Below are positions 42,031-49,996 of a DNA stretch of 64,000 nt, piece after piece (position 1 is the stretch's first letter; every line of letters starts with the position of its first letter). The translations under genes and the position numbers were made by a program. The DNA is from CAZKEW01 sp964558915 (GTDB taxonomy: Bacteria; Acidobacteriota; Aminicenantia; Aminicenantales; UBA8522), in NCBI GenBank assembly GCA_964558915.1, contig CAZLFV010000001.1, positions 1 through 64,000 of the forward strand, given 5' to 3'. The notes beneath the pieces were generated by a model. It did no database searches. It saw nothing but the letters and a program-made list of their open reading frames with translations, and was not told the DNA's origin.

Positions 42031-42840
42031 TCACGAGCGATCGACCGGAAGAATCAGGCAGGTGGGGCCTCCCCTGCCCTTGAGAAACTCTGATAGGCCA
42101 AGAGTGCGGACAGTGAATCCGGCCAGGCGAAGGCTCTGCGCGGCCAGAGCGTTTCTTTTTTCGACAATAACCGTCTTGTCTCCCAGGGCAATGACATTGG
42201 CGCTCGATGATTCATTCTCATGGATTTCGATTGTGGCAATTCCCCGGAAAAAGTCTTTGGGAAACATACCTTGATAGCACAGGACCGTGTCGGAGCTGAC
42301 CATGCTCATGGCGCCGCCGAGGTGCAAGTGGGTCGGCGGCAGAATGATCGTCCTCACTTCATAGTCCATTCGGGCGAGGAGCCGTGACAATTGACTTGCA
42401 CCAGAGGAATTCGTTCTCTCGGAGCGTCCGATAAAAGCCGCCTTGCCGGCCAGGATGACGTCTCCCCCTTCAACGCTCCCCGGCGCTTCGATCTTGCCGG
42501 CGCAGGGTACCTTGAGAGAATCCAGGGCCGCAGCAGCCCAGGCTTCCTCTCCCCGTCTTGTTCGAAGTCCCATCCTCAGCTGAATATACCCTTTGGGCGT
42601 GACCAGGCTTGTGTCCCGGACGAAAACAGAATTCGGGTGGCCGGACAGCTCTTTGATCTTGACCACCTGGCTGCCCGATGCCTTGAGCAACCCCTGGAGC
42701 TTGCGGTGTTCGGCCAAGGCTTTTGTCCGGTCAGCAACCTGCCCGATGTTATGTTCCTTCAGATTGGCTACACTAAAGTACTCTCTATTTGGTTCACAGA
42801 CTACGACGCGCTGCAACTTGTGACCTTCGTTTTTGACCAT
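42031..42840 (-). CDS. DDAH/amidinotransferase-family amidinohydrolase
   Basis: 269 residues of the pentein fold. Conserved: HPNSVFVRDTSLV (Asp76), GSVEGGDVILAG (Glu124/Asp127), HLHLGGAMSMV (His173) and the nucleophile Cys261 in GGPTCLILPV. These match dimethylarginine dimethylaminohydrolase and related arginine-modifying enzymes, which release citrulline and amines. The exact substrate, such as methylarginine, arginine or ornithine-type, is not decidable. It is shorter than arginine deiminase (~410). It is 41 bp downstream of the transglutaminase-like gene on the same strand. Confidence 0.88.
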   Translation of the reverse strand: MVKNEGHKLQRVVVCEPNREYFSVANLKEHNIGQVADRTKALAEHRKLQGLLKASGSQVVKIKELSGHPNSVFVRDTSLVTPKGYIQLRMGLRTRRGEEAWAAAALDSLKVPCAGKIEAPGSVEGGDVILAGKAAFIGRSERTNSSGASQLSRLLARMDYEVRTIILPPTHLHLGGAMSMVSSDTVLCYQGMFPKDFFRGIATIEIHENESSSANVIALGDKTVIVEKRNALAAQSLRLAGFTVRTLGLSEFLKGRGGPTCLILPVDRS

Positions 42841-42881
42841 GTTGTTTTGCTTTCTCCAAATCTCCCGAATCCCGCGATTTT

Positions 42882-44879
42882 TTAGTATCGCTTGAGTTTG
42901 AAGCTCGAGGCAATCTGACGCACGATTTTTGGGGCCTTCTTCCCCTCGACTGTCCAGACGAAAACTTCAAGGCCGCGGCCGATGGCCGCTGCTGATTTCA
43001 GGCCCTGGGGAGAATCGGCGTAAAAAATTCTGTGATGCCGCGCTCTTCCTTTCTCGCGGCGGCCATGTGGCACGAGCTTCTCCAGAATCTTCCACATTCT
43101 CTGCTCCGCGTCCTGCCAGGGGAATATTACCTGCTGCTCTAGCACGGCTTTTGTCCCGTCCGGACCTTCGAGCCCCATAACCGTCGGGTTTGGCCAGGTG
43201 GCGTCGAGCCCAGAAAATCGGAAATCAGCCGGTTTCTTGACCTTGACCCCAAGCCAAGGATTATCATACCAGTTGTCCTTGATCTCAAAGGGTTTTGCTC
43301 CAGCGGGAACAATATAGGTTATTCTCGCGATCTTATACTCGAGGATTTCGATTCCGACCTGGCCGAAAACTTGTTGAGCGGAGCCAAGCGCAATTTCCCC
43401 CCAGCCGTCTATTAGCGATGAAGAGGCACAATAAAAGCGGGTTGCGTCGGCGACTCCTTCATTGACGATGGCCGCGTCCAGCGGTATCCACTTCTCCCCT
43501 ACTCTGATTTCTGTCCAGGCGTGGCCCCCGAACATTCCAAGGGCATAGACGTATCCCATAACCACTCTTGAGGGTATCCTGGCGGCGCGGGCCAAAGAGG
43601 CCAGCAGCGTGGCGTAGCCGATACAGGTTCCGCGGCGGTCTCGGAAAATCTCCGTCGCCGGCGCAAAAGCAATACCCAAATCAAATTTCATGTTTTCGGC
43701 CACCCAGCGTTCCAGGGTGAGCGCCGCGGATAGAATATCCTTATGCTTGGCCACGAGCCGCTTAGCCAAGTCTTCAATCCCCGGATCATCGGATTGGATA
43801 TAAACGTTGGGTTTGAGGTAGGCGCTGTTTTCCTCGGTCATGGCCACGGGAAAGCTCAATCCTTTGGCCCGCTTGGGCCGCTGGATTTCGAGGTCGAGCG
43901 TTTTTTCAGTTTGGGCAAGAACTTTCTGGGTTGGGCCGTTCATGTCGGGCCAGCCCAGACCCGGATTCTTATGGCTCAGCCTGAGCCTCATCCTGTCGAT
44001 GGTCTTCGCTCGGGGAAGGCGGATATTCGCTGGCACGATCGACCTCTTATAAATCTCTTCCGGAAGCTCTCCTCCAGCCGCTGCTGCCAGGGCTGTTGCC
44101 TTATCCGAACGCAGAGCCTCTGTCGTGCCAAAAGGCCCTGATTCCTCCTGTTTAACAACATTTCCAAGCCGGTCGAGCCAGACAGTGCGCTTGACGGCCA
44201 CGCCTGAGAAAATCTCTTCAATCTTAAGCGCGGGGACATTCTCATCTCCCACCGCGAGCGTTTCCTCGGAAATCAGAGTCCTTTCCAACTGACTCACCCG
44301 GGAAGCTTCGGGAATGAAGGTCTGGGCGGTGACCTTATCGCCGGGATTTTTGAGTCCCAGTACGGAGAGCCTACGGATTCCCTCCGGGCCATAAAGCTCG
44401 CCCGCGTAATTCAGGGTGCGAACATATTTTTTCCCTCCAGCATCGCTCTGGATCTCGATCATCCCCGGGGTGATAAGGGCTTCCGCGCTTGTTTTCTGAT
44501 TGGAGGCCGTCATTTCAGATTGAACGGCCCGGAGCCGGCCCTCAACGGATTCCTCTGCGGTGGAGACAAACCCGAGTTCCACTTTGACGGCAAGGCGGTT
44601 AAGCACCAGCCGCATTTCCGAGGCAGTTTGAAGTACGCTGCCTTCGCCTTCCGGGGTGAGAACGGGCAAGGTGCGGAGGTTCTCGTGATAATATCCTACC
44701 GTATTGCCGCCGATTTTTATGACATACCAGACGTCGTGCCCGGTTTGGGGCTGGCCTTGAGGAAGGGTCCCGGCACAGGGGGGCGGTGCAATCTGCAGGA
44801 TGAAAATAAAAACCGGGATAAAAACTGCAGCAAAACGAAATTTCACCCGGCCCACAGCGAACCTAAAAATTGAGTTCAT
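42882..44879 (-). CDS. Exported transglutaminase-like (papain-fold) protein
   Basis: 665 residues. Signal peptide with hydrophobic core FAAVFIPVFIFILQIAPPP. A long beta-rich N-terminal region precedes a transglutaminase core with Cys419 (RRGTCIGYATLLASLARAA), His453 (GGHAWTEI) and Asp468 (WIPLDAA), an intact C-H-D triad. The C-terminal ~180 residues include a domain resembling those that follow such cores (GLEGPDGTKAVLEQQVIFP). Likely a periplasmic peptidase or transferase; no substrate can be named. A 64-bp fragment of this gene (44341-44404) recurs at 49997-50060. Confidence 0.85.
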   Translation of the reverse strand: MNSIFRFAVGRVKFRFAAVFIPVFIFILQIAPPPCAGTLPQGQPQTGHDVWYVIKIGGNTVGYYHENLRTLPVLTPEGEGSVLQTASEMRLVLNRLAVKVELGFVSTAEESVEGRLRAVQSEMTASNQKTSAEALITPGMIEIQSDAGGKKYVRTLNYAGELYGPEGIRRLSVLGLKNPGDKVTAQTFIPEASRVSQLERTLISEETLAVGDENVPALKIEEIFSGVAVKRTVWLDRLGNVVKQEESGPFGTTEALRSDKATALAAAAGGELPEEIYKRSIVPANIRLPRAKTIDRMRLRLSHKNPGLGWPDMNGPTQKVLAQTEKTLDLEIQRPKRAKGLSFPVAMTEENSAYLKPNVYIQSDDPGIEDLAKRLVAKHKDILSAALTLERWVAENMKFDLGIAFAPATEIFRDRRGTCIGYATLLASLARAARIPSRVVMGYVYALGMFGGHAWTEIRVGEKWIPLDAAIVNEGVADATRFYCASSSLIDGWGEIALGSAQQVFGQVGIEILEYKIARITYIVPAGAKPFEIKDNWYDNPWLGVKVKKPADFRFSGLDATWPNPTVMGLEGPDGTKAVLEQQVIFPWQDAEQRMWKILEKLVPHGRREKGRARHHRIFYADSPQGLKSAAAIGRGLEVFVWTVEGKKAPKIVRQIASSFKLKRY

Positions 44880-44936
44880 ATCGTGTTATCTCAAGGACGT
44901 TATTTTGCCCCGACCGCCATTATAGTTTATCCCTAT

Positions 44937-45226
44937 CGCCCGGGTTGAGGCAACATCGCCGAATAAAAAGCAAGCTTCTCTGGGAATACGGGGTTGGGAA
45001 AGGGCGAGAGCAGTTGCCTTAGGGGGAATTTTTAACTGACGCGATAAGTAGTAAGGGCGGACGTTTAGCAGACCGGACGCCGGCGCCTGCGGTTTTTGAT
45101 GAGACGGCTGGTCAATACAGCCAAACCTCCGATCATCAGGCCGACAAGCCCGAACAATTTCCAGTTTCGGACCTTTAGCATCTGACTCCTCCGCTAATTT
45201 TGTCGCAGGACGGCCTTTTTTATGGA
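44937..45226. repeat. Duplicated noncoding segment, copy A
   Basis: About 290 bp, near-identical (I count two or three differences) to 50055-50346. It contains no supported gene. Short pieces (CCGGACGCCGGCGCCTGCGG) are GC-rich. Together with 45230-45871 it forms copy A of a segmental duplication; relative to copy B the aldo/keto reductase gene is missing after 45226. Covers most of the gap 44880-45285. Confidence 0.85.
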
Positions 45227-45285
45227 CCAAATGGCTGTGGCCATAATCTGGCCGGATCAGTCCTCAGTATTTTTATCGAAATAGT

Positions 45286-45633
45286 ATGCTATATTTCACA
45301 GCCTTTGAGCAGGTGGCGAATGGACGAAGCCTATCTCTTGTACCTTCCCATGACCTGACCCTGGGCGAGGATGTGCCCCTCCATGGCTTTGAGGAGCTCC
45401 GCCTTGGTCGCTCCAGCGGGGAAGCCGAGGACCGTGTCCAGAGCGTAGAGCTTGAAATAATATCTGTGCGTTCCGCCGGGAGGTTGGAGATGACCCAATG
45501 GACCCAGGTCCCCATCGGGGCATCGGGGTCGTCGCTGATCAAGGCGAAACTCTGAGTTTCCGCGGGCGCTCCGGACCACGAAAGAGGTGGCGAGAGATCC
45601 GCCCCGTCGCAAGTGTAGCGGCGGGGAATCATC
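45286..45633 (-). pseudogene. Broken duplicate of the PEBP (YbhB/YbcL-type) gene
   Basis: Matches the intact gene at 51511-51972 almost base for base. It lacks 115 bp (corresponding to 51661-51775) between two AGG triplets, which shifts the frame after HWVISNLPA. It also lacks the first residues and ribosome site because of a second deletion of about 150 bp. The start of similarity reads IPRRYTCDGADLSPPLSW. No functional product is expected. Confidence 0.9.
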
Positions 45634-45871
45634 CCTTAAATTTTTCCTCGATAATGCTTCGTTTCACCTTCAAAGTGGGGGTGATTTCTCCCTTTCCAAT
45701 ATCAAAATCCCGGTCGAGAAGGGCGATTTTCTTGATTTTTTCATACGGGGCAAGATGGGGCGTGCTCCTGTCCACCTCTTCCAGCAAAAAGTCCCGAATG
45801 GCCTCTTTTTGGACCGGCTCTTTCGGGCTGATATAAGAGACATTCTTCAGCTTGGCATATTCTTCGCTTCA
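45634..45871 (-). pseudogene. 3' fragment of an acyl-CoA ligase gene, mosaic
   Basis: 45636-45813 is identical to 52082-52259, the C-terminal coding end of the intact ligase. From 45814 to 45871 it still aligns codon by codon but at roughly 70% (YAKLKNVSYISPKEPVQKEA against YAKLKNIPYAGAKDLLQKEA), then similarity ends. The stop codon is missing because of a deletion. The abrupt drop suggests recombination with a paralogous ligase gene. Confidence 0.85.
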
Positions 45872-45935
45872 CGGCTCCTCCCCGTCTAAGCTCAGGCCAG
45901 TGGCTTCGAAACCAGGCTCGTTTTACCCTGGCAGC

Positions 45936-45983
45936 CGCAACCTTGAGGTTGCGTTTTTTAAAATCGCAAGCTAAAGCTTGCGA
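45936..45983. repeat. Two adjacent hairpins, REP-like, first one terminator-like
   Basis: CGCAACCT-TG-AGGTTGCG (45936-45953) is followed by TTTTTT and then by TCGCAAGCT-AA-AGCTTGCGA (45964-45983). Perfect 8- and 9-bp arms. The first plus its T run would be an intrinsic terminator on the + strand, but no + gene ends there. Paired hairpins of this kind are typical of dispersed REP elements. The surrounding gap 45872-46192 has no gene; gccgtgctcgctcgtccctc (46012) resembles 13830. Confidence 0.55.
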
Positions 45984-46192
45984 CTACCAAGGCTTGCTTT
46001 TTCTATTCGCGGAGCCGTGCTCGCTCGTCCCTCCACGGGTTTTTTCAACTACTCGCTTTCGCCTTATCCCCAGATACCTCGCTGCGAGCGGGGCCTGGGG
46101 CTCCGCAGTGCCACCCAAGTTTGATGACAGCTAAATTATCATAGAAAAAAGACGATTAAGGCAAAAACGTATCCCAAAAAGCTGTTGTTTTT

Positions 46193-46221
46193 TTGACATT
46201 TGCCTCAAGATGGCTTAAAAT
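46193..46221 (+). promoter_or_regulatory. rrf2 promoter
   Basis: TTGACA (46193-46198), 17-bp spacer, TAAAAT (46216-46221). Near consensus. Transcription would start about 46228, inside the palindromic operator that follows. Confidence 0.7.
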
Positions 46222-46223
46222 TT

Positions 46224-46240
46224 GTAACTAAAATAATTAC
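46224..46240. promoter_or_regulatory. Candidate Rrf2 operator at its own promoter
   Basis: GTAACTAAAATAATTAC. It matches the perfect palindrome GTAACTAAATTAGTTAC at 49308-49324 in 15 of 17 positions and overlaps the predicted transcription start, as expected for autorepression. Confidence 0.65.
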
Positions 46241-46257
46241 GTTTTTGCCACAATGCC

Positions 46258-46665
46258 ATGAAGTTACAAGCAAGAATAAGATACGCTATTCGGATCCTGG
46301 TCGAGATCGGGAAAAATCCGGACATACCTCTTTCCCTGCCGATAGTCGAAGAAAAACAGCACATTTCTGCGAAGTATGCCAGGCAAATCCTCCAGCCTCT
46401 TGAAGACAAAAGAATTGTCGGGAGCAGGCGTGGAATGAAGGGTGGATATTTTCTAAAGAAAAAAGCATCCAAGATTTCATTAATGGAGGTGATTGCTGCT
46501 TTAGCGGAAAAGGTGAAAGTTGCCCCCTGCCTGGAAACACCCGGAATCTGCGAACGAGAGGAAGTCTGCGGCGCTAAGACAAAGTGGGAAGATCTTCAGG
46601 GCCTGATTGAGAAGTTCTTCAAAAAGACGACAATCCAGGACGTGATCGACCGGGAAAGAGAGTAG
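46258..46665 (+). CDS. IscR-like Rrf2-family transcription regulator
   Basis: 135 residues. Winged helix at the N-terminus (MKLQARIRYAIRILVEIGKN, HISAKYARQILQPLEDKRIV, RGMKGGYFLKK). Cys91, Cys98 and Cys104 have the CX6CX5C spacing of IscR-type [2Fe-2S] ligands (PCLETPGICEREEVCG). It probably senses Fe-S or sulfur status and represses its own gene and the cysteine desulfurase operon through the shared operator. ATG 46258 lacks a clear ribosome site; the leader is about 30 nt. The PP-loop gene converges 8 bp downstream. Confidence 0.9.
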   Translation: MKLQARIRYAIRILVEIGKNPDIPLSLPIVEEKQHISAKYARQILQPLEDKRIVGSRRGMKGGYFLKKKASKISLMEVIAALAEKVKVAPCLETPGICEREEVCGAKTKWEDLQGLIEKFFKKTTIQDVIDRERE

Positions 46666-46673
46666 TCTCCGTT

Positions 46674-47483
46674 TTAGCGGCGGGCGGCCATGGTTTCTTC
46701 CAATCGCAGTCCTTTATTTTTGAAATAATCACTGATATATTTTCTCCCGATTGTTTCAAGTTTCGGCTTGATCGAATTCACCGTCATTTCAGCGGTCATC
46801 TCTTCCTTGACGTTGAAGAAATTCCGCTTCCAGTGAATCAGATAACCTGAGAGGCAGATGGGCTGGTATCTTTTATAGAACCTTTTGTTGAAGACGTCGA
46901 AGATAGACTTCTTTTTTCGGTCTAGGCTGTTGAAGTCGATCCTGGCCCCCAAACCCAGAAGCTCATCCCGGCGTTCCCTGCGCGTCTTGAAATTATAGAG
47001 GACGGGAAGATAGCTCACCCTGTATTCTCTGGCAAAACTCTTAATGACTTCCAAAAATTCGGGATAATTATCGGCTGTTGCCAATACTCGCTCTCCGTCC
47101 GGGGCCTGCTCCCAGTTGGCGCCATCCGTGAATTCTGGGATCTCATTTTCCAGGGCATAGATAATGCTCTGCAGCATCATCGACGCCCTGCAGGGGACGC
47201 ACCAGGCAATCTCACTGCCGTACTGGCTCTTTGTCTCTTTATAGGTTTTGACCGCCATCTCTTTGAATAGCTCTTTGATCTCGATAAATGAATAAATGAA
47301 TTTATTTTCCCCGTGAAGGCTCTTGAGCAGGCCGATATTGGCTTGATTCGCCTTCAAAGCGAAATGAAGATAGCCTTTGTTGAAGGTTACCAGGTGAACC
47401 CTGTCGTATTGAGGTGCAAGATAATGGGCGGCGTACAAAGAATCAATCCCGCCTGAAAACTGGATAATGACTTCTTTTTTCAA
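46674..47483 (-). CDS. PP-loop ATPase-family protein with CxxC, probable sulfur transfer role
   Basis: 269 residues. N-terminal PP-loop IIQFSGGIDSLYAAHYL (SGGIDS at 10-15), as in ATP pyrophosphatases that adenylate a substrate before sulfur or nitrogen transfer. A conserved-looking AWCVPCRASMM places Cys95/Cys98 where thiolation enzymes or metal sites often sit. The C-terminal half (KRRERRDELLGLG, RYQPICLSGYLIHWKRN) is basic and could bind RNA. It does not match TtcA, MnmA or QueC well enough to name. Third gene of a csd-membrane protein-PP-loop set. Confidence 0.7.
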   Translation of the reverse strand: MKKEVIIQFSGGIDSLYAAHYLAPQYDRVHLVTFNKGYLHFALKANQANIGLLKSLHGENKFIYSFIEIKELFKEMAVKTYKETKSQYGSEIAWCVPCRASMMLQSIIYALENEIPEFTDGANWEQAPDGERVLATADNYPEFLEVIKSFAREYRVSYLPVLYNFKTRRERRDELLGLGARIDFNSLDRKKKSIFDVFNKRFYKRYQPICLSGYLIHWKRNFFNVKEEMTAEMTVNSIKPKLETIGRKYISDYFKNKGLRLEETMAARR

Positions 47484-47498
47484 TTTTTTCTCCTAGAT

Positions 47499-47870
47499 TC
47501 AGAGGAAGGTTAAACCCTCAAAAATAAGGAACGAGGCCAGAACCAGGGTGCCGAACACAATCAGGTTGAAATATTTATAGACGGCTCCCGCAAGCGAAGA
47601 GGAAAAACCCATCAGTCTTCCGCCTACCTTGCATCTGGTCGCTGAATCAAAAAGGAAAGGCTCATTGAGGATTCTATCGATCAACCCGCTCTCCAATTGT
47701 ATGAAAGTTTTTAAAGCTCTGAGTCGCCTGGCGGCAAGGGTTGGGCTGAACAAACTGCCCACGGATAAAAGTGCGACGCGGAGGCCGCCAAAAGCTCCAA
47801 CCATAAGGAACAGGGCCACTGGCAGAATCATCCATTGCTTTTTTCTTTTTCTCAACGCGCAGCAGGCCAT
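47499..47870 (-). CDS. Small membrane protein between csd and PP-loop genes
   Basis: 123 residues. Starts MACCALRKRKKQWM, followed by hydrophobic helix ILPVALFLMVGAFGGLRVAL. A second segment (SSLAGAVYKYFNLIVF and LVLASFLIFEG) is near the C-terminus. The N-terminal Cys pair may matter in a sulfur context. No family recognised. A ribosome site (aaggaggagg) precedes ATG 47870, and it lies 13 bp after the desulfurase gene. Confidence 0.65.
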   Translation of the reverse strand: MACCALRKRKKQWMILPVALFLMVGAFGGLRVALLSVGSLFSPTLAARRLRALKTFIQLESGLIDRILNEPFLFDSATRCKVGGRLMGFSSSLAGAVYKYFNLIVFGTLVLASFLIFEGLTFL

Positions 47871-47883
47871 CGATCCTCCTCCT

Positions 47884-49107
47884 TTAGTGTCTAAAAAATT
47901 TCAGGACGCTTCGCAGTGAGCGGACCATTGTATCGATCTCTTCAAAGGTGTTGTAGACGCCGAAAGAAAACCTCAGAGAGTCAGGCTTTTTGTGGCTGTT
48001 GTACCAGGAATGGAGGCAGTGCTTTCCATAGCGGGCCATGATGTTTTCGGATTCGTTCAATATTTTGGAAGCGTCGGCCACAGGAATCCCCTCGATCCAG
48101 AGGTTGGTGATTCCGGAACGCAGCCGGGAGTCCAGCGGGCCGATGAATTGAACTCCGCGGATCTCAGACAGCCGGCTTGTAGCATGGGCATTGAGCTCTT
48201 TGATGTGCTCGTAGATATTTTCTTGCCCGATTTTGCGGATATAATCCACAGCAACGCCGGCTCCGATAGCTCCCGCATAGTCCTGTAACCCCGCTTCAAA
48301 CTTGTCGGGAAGCGGCGAGATCTTTGCCGAGCCATAGGTAATGTCTTCGACCGTGCCTCCTCCGGCCAGAAATTGGGGAAGCTTATCCAGAAGCTCCTTT
48401 TTCCCGTAAAGGATACCGGTCCCTGTTGGGCCCAACATCTTATGGACTGAGGCCACCATGAAATCGATGTCGAGCTTTTGGACATCGATGGGCCGGGAGA
48501 GGGCCGCCTGGGCGGCATCCACGCAAACCCAGGCCTCGTTTTTATGGGCGATCTGAATTATGTCTTCGATGGGAAAAGTAACGCCGGACAGGTTTGAAGT
48601 GTGGAGCACGGACACGACTTTGACTTCCGGAGTCATCCGCTCTCGATACTTGTCCAGGTTAAAGGTTGTATCCGGATTTGTGGGGATGATCAGCCTTTGG
48701 ATCTTTTTCTTTTTCTCGAGGAGCTGCCAGGGGAGAAGGTTTGAGTTATGTTCGATGTCTGAAGTGACAACAATATCGCCGGGGTTGAATTCGATGGTGT
48801 TAGCCAGGAGGTTAAGACCTTCGGTGGCGTTGCGGACAAAGATAATTTCTTCGGGATAGGCGGTATTAAAAAATTTGGCGATTTTTTTTCGAGCTTCTCC
48901 GTATTTTTTAGAGGTCTCGGAACCAAACCAATGATCGGTCCGGCCGTGGCAGCCCGGAAAATTATTGTAATAATCGAGAATGGCTTCGGTCACAGGCCTA
49001 GGCTTGAGAGTCATGCAGGCGTTGTCAAAGTAGATAAGGGGCTTTTTTTTGATCGTCTGGTGCAGGGGAGCAAAGTCATCTCTCAGCTTGTGTACATTCA
49101 AGCTCAT
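47884..49107 (-). CDS. Cysteine desulfurase (SufS/class V aminotransferase type)
   Basis: 407 residues. IYFDNACMTLKPRPV, VRNATEGLNLLA, VCVDAAQAALSRPIDV and the PLP-lysine SVHKMLGPTGTG (Lys223) identify a group II desulfurase-like enzyme. The likely persulfide Cys is in MARYGKHC (about residue 365). It releases sulfur from cysteine to form a protein persulfide. The neighbours are not SufBCD but a membrane protein and a PP-loop ATPase, so the sulfur may go to a modification rather than to Fe-S assembly (inference). The operator ~200 bp upstream is shared with the Rrf2 gene. Confidence 0.9.
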   Translation of the reverse strand: MSLNVHKLRDDFAPLHQTIKKKPLIYFDNACMTLKPRPVTEAILDYYNNFPGCHGRTDHWFGSETSKKYGEARKKIAKFFNTAYPEEIIFVRNATEGLNLLANTIEFNPGDIVVTSDIEHNSNLLPWQLLEKKKKIQRLIIPTNPDTTFNLDKYRERMTPEVKVVSVLHTSNLSGVTFPIEDIIQIAHKNEAWVCVDAAQAALSRPIDVQKLDIDFMVASVHKMLGPTGTGILYGKKELLDKLPQFLAGGGTVEDITYGSAKISPLPDKFEAGLQDYAGAIGAGVAVDYIRKIGQENIYEHIKELNAHATSRLSEIRGVQFIGPLDSRLRSGITNLWIEGIPVADASKILNESENIMARYGKHCLHSWYNSHKKPDSLRFSFGVYNTFEEIDTMVRSLRSVLKFFRH

Positions 49108-49285
49108 TAAGACTTCATCCTTCGGTTGTTTTTAATTAAATTGGCAGCTGAATACATTTCAATATTCCCTCTCCCTGCCGAAATCGTTGAAAAAGGATAT
49201 CCGTTAGAATTGTTTTCATCAGTTACGCTCGAGGTCAGCTTTATACTCGGCTCGCCATAAATCTAAAAGCGTTCCAATTCTTGAC

Positions 49286-49305
49286 TTTAGCTCGTTCGAG
49301 CTAAA
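49286..49305. promoter_or_regulatory. Palindrome next to the Rrf2 operator
   Basis: TTTAGCTCG-TT-CGAGCTAAA: perfect 9-bp arms, 2-bp centre, ending 2 bp before the Rrf2-like operator. Possibly a second regulator site or a hairpin in the desulfurase leader. The gap 49108-49377 otherwise shows no gene. Confidence 0.45.
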
Positions 49306-49307
49306 TT

Positions 49308-49324
49308 GTAACTAAATTAGTTAC
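49308..49324. promoter_or_regulatory. Candidate Rrf2 operator upstream of the desulfurase operon
   Basis: GTAACTAAATTAGTTAC, perfect palindrome around a central A, ~200 bp upstream of the desulfurase ATG and 54 bp upstream of the divergent DUF6599-like remnant. Same core as 46224-46240. Confidence 0.65.
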
Positions 49325-49377
49325 ATTTGTCAATCAGATATTGTATCCAAAGAATAAAATTGACGGAATCTTGCCGA

Positions 49378-49790
49378 TGAAATGGATTGTTTGGCTGACA
49401 ATCCCTTTTTGTTCTGGGGGAGAATTAGACGGCTGATGGAAGAAGATTTGAAGCATCGGGGCAATACTCTGGCGTCATTGGCGCCAGACGAAATTATGGG
49501 CTGGAAGGCAAAGGAAGAACGGACCTATGATCCGCGGACAATTTTTGATTATATCGACGGTGCCGGGGAAGTCTACCGGTCCTATAATTTCAAAAATTTG
49601 CTCGCCCGTCGGTTTGAAAAGGAAGGGCAGACAGACCCAGTCGTTGATTTTTTTGATATGGGGCTGGCGAGCGATGCCTTCGGTGTCTTCACCCATGACC
49701 TCTAAGGAGAGGATCCTGGCATCGGCCAGGGCTCAGCCTATAAAGGAGGATTGCTTTCTTTCTGGAAGGCATGAATCGGACCGACCTGCG
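49378..49790 (+). pseudogene. DUF6599-like protein gene, frameshifted and with nonsense codons
   Basis: ATG 49378 opens a signal-like start (MKWIVWLTIPFC) that soon stops. In the next frame ASLAPDEIMGWKAKEERTYD, FDYIDGAGEVYRSYNFKNLL and DMGLASDAFGVFTHDL follow, resembling exported DUF6599 proteins (W-K-x-x-x-x-R-x-Y-D, D-Y-I-x-G-x-x-E-x-Y). A TAA at 49703-49705 is followed in the same frame by GEDPGIGQGSAYKGGLLSFW and another stop, after which nothing is recognisable. A 5' frameshift plus two nonsense codons mark it as a pseudogene. The family assignment is from memory of the motif pattern. Confidence 0.6.
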
Positions 49791-49996
49791 CGAGGACTTC
49801 CCCTGGGGAGGGCTCGAACGGGGAGGTTTAAGCACACATTTCTTCCCCGGCACTTTTTTTTAATTCTTCGGGTAAAAGAGCTCGAGAGCAAATAGTGATT
49901 TATCCCGAGGCCCTGGCCGAAGCCCCGTTAACCGCGCCCTTTGATGCTGAAAAACGACCATGGGCTCTTTGGTTTTCTAGATGTGTTTAGGCCATA
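49791..49996. other. Noncoding remnant sequence
   Basis: No supported gene. One short frame reads YPEALAEAPLTAPFDAEKRP before a stop at ~49990, which may be a coding scrap of unknown origin. It bridges the DUF6599-like remnant and the second duplicated segment. Confidence 0.3.
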
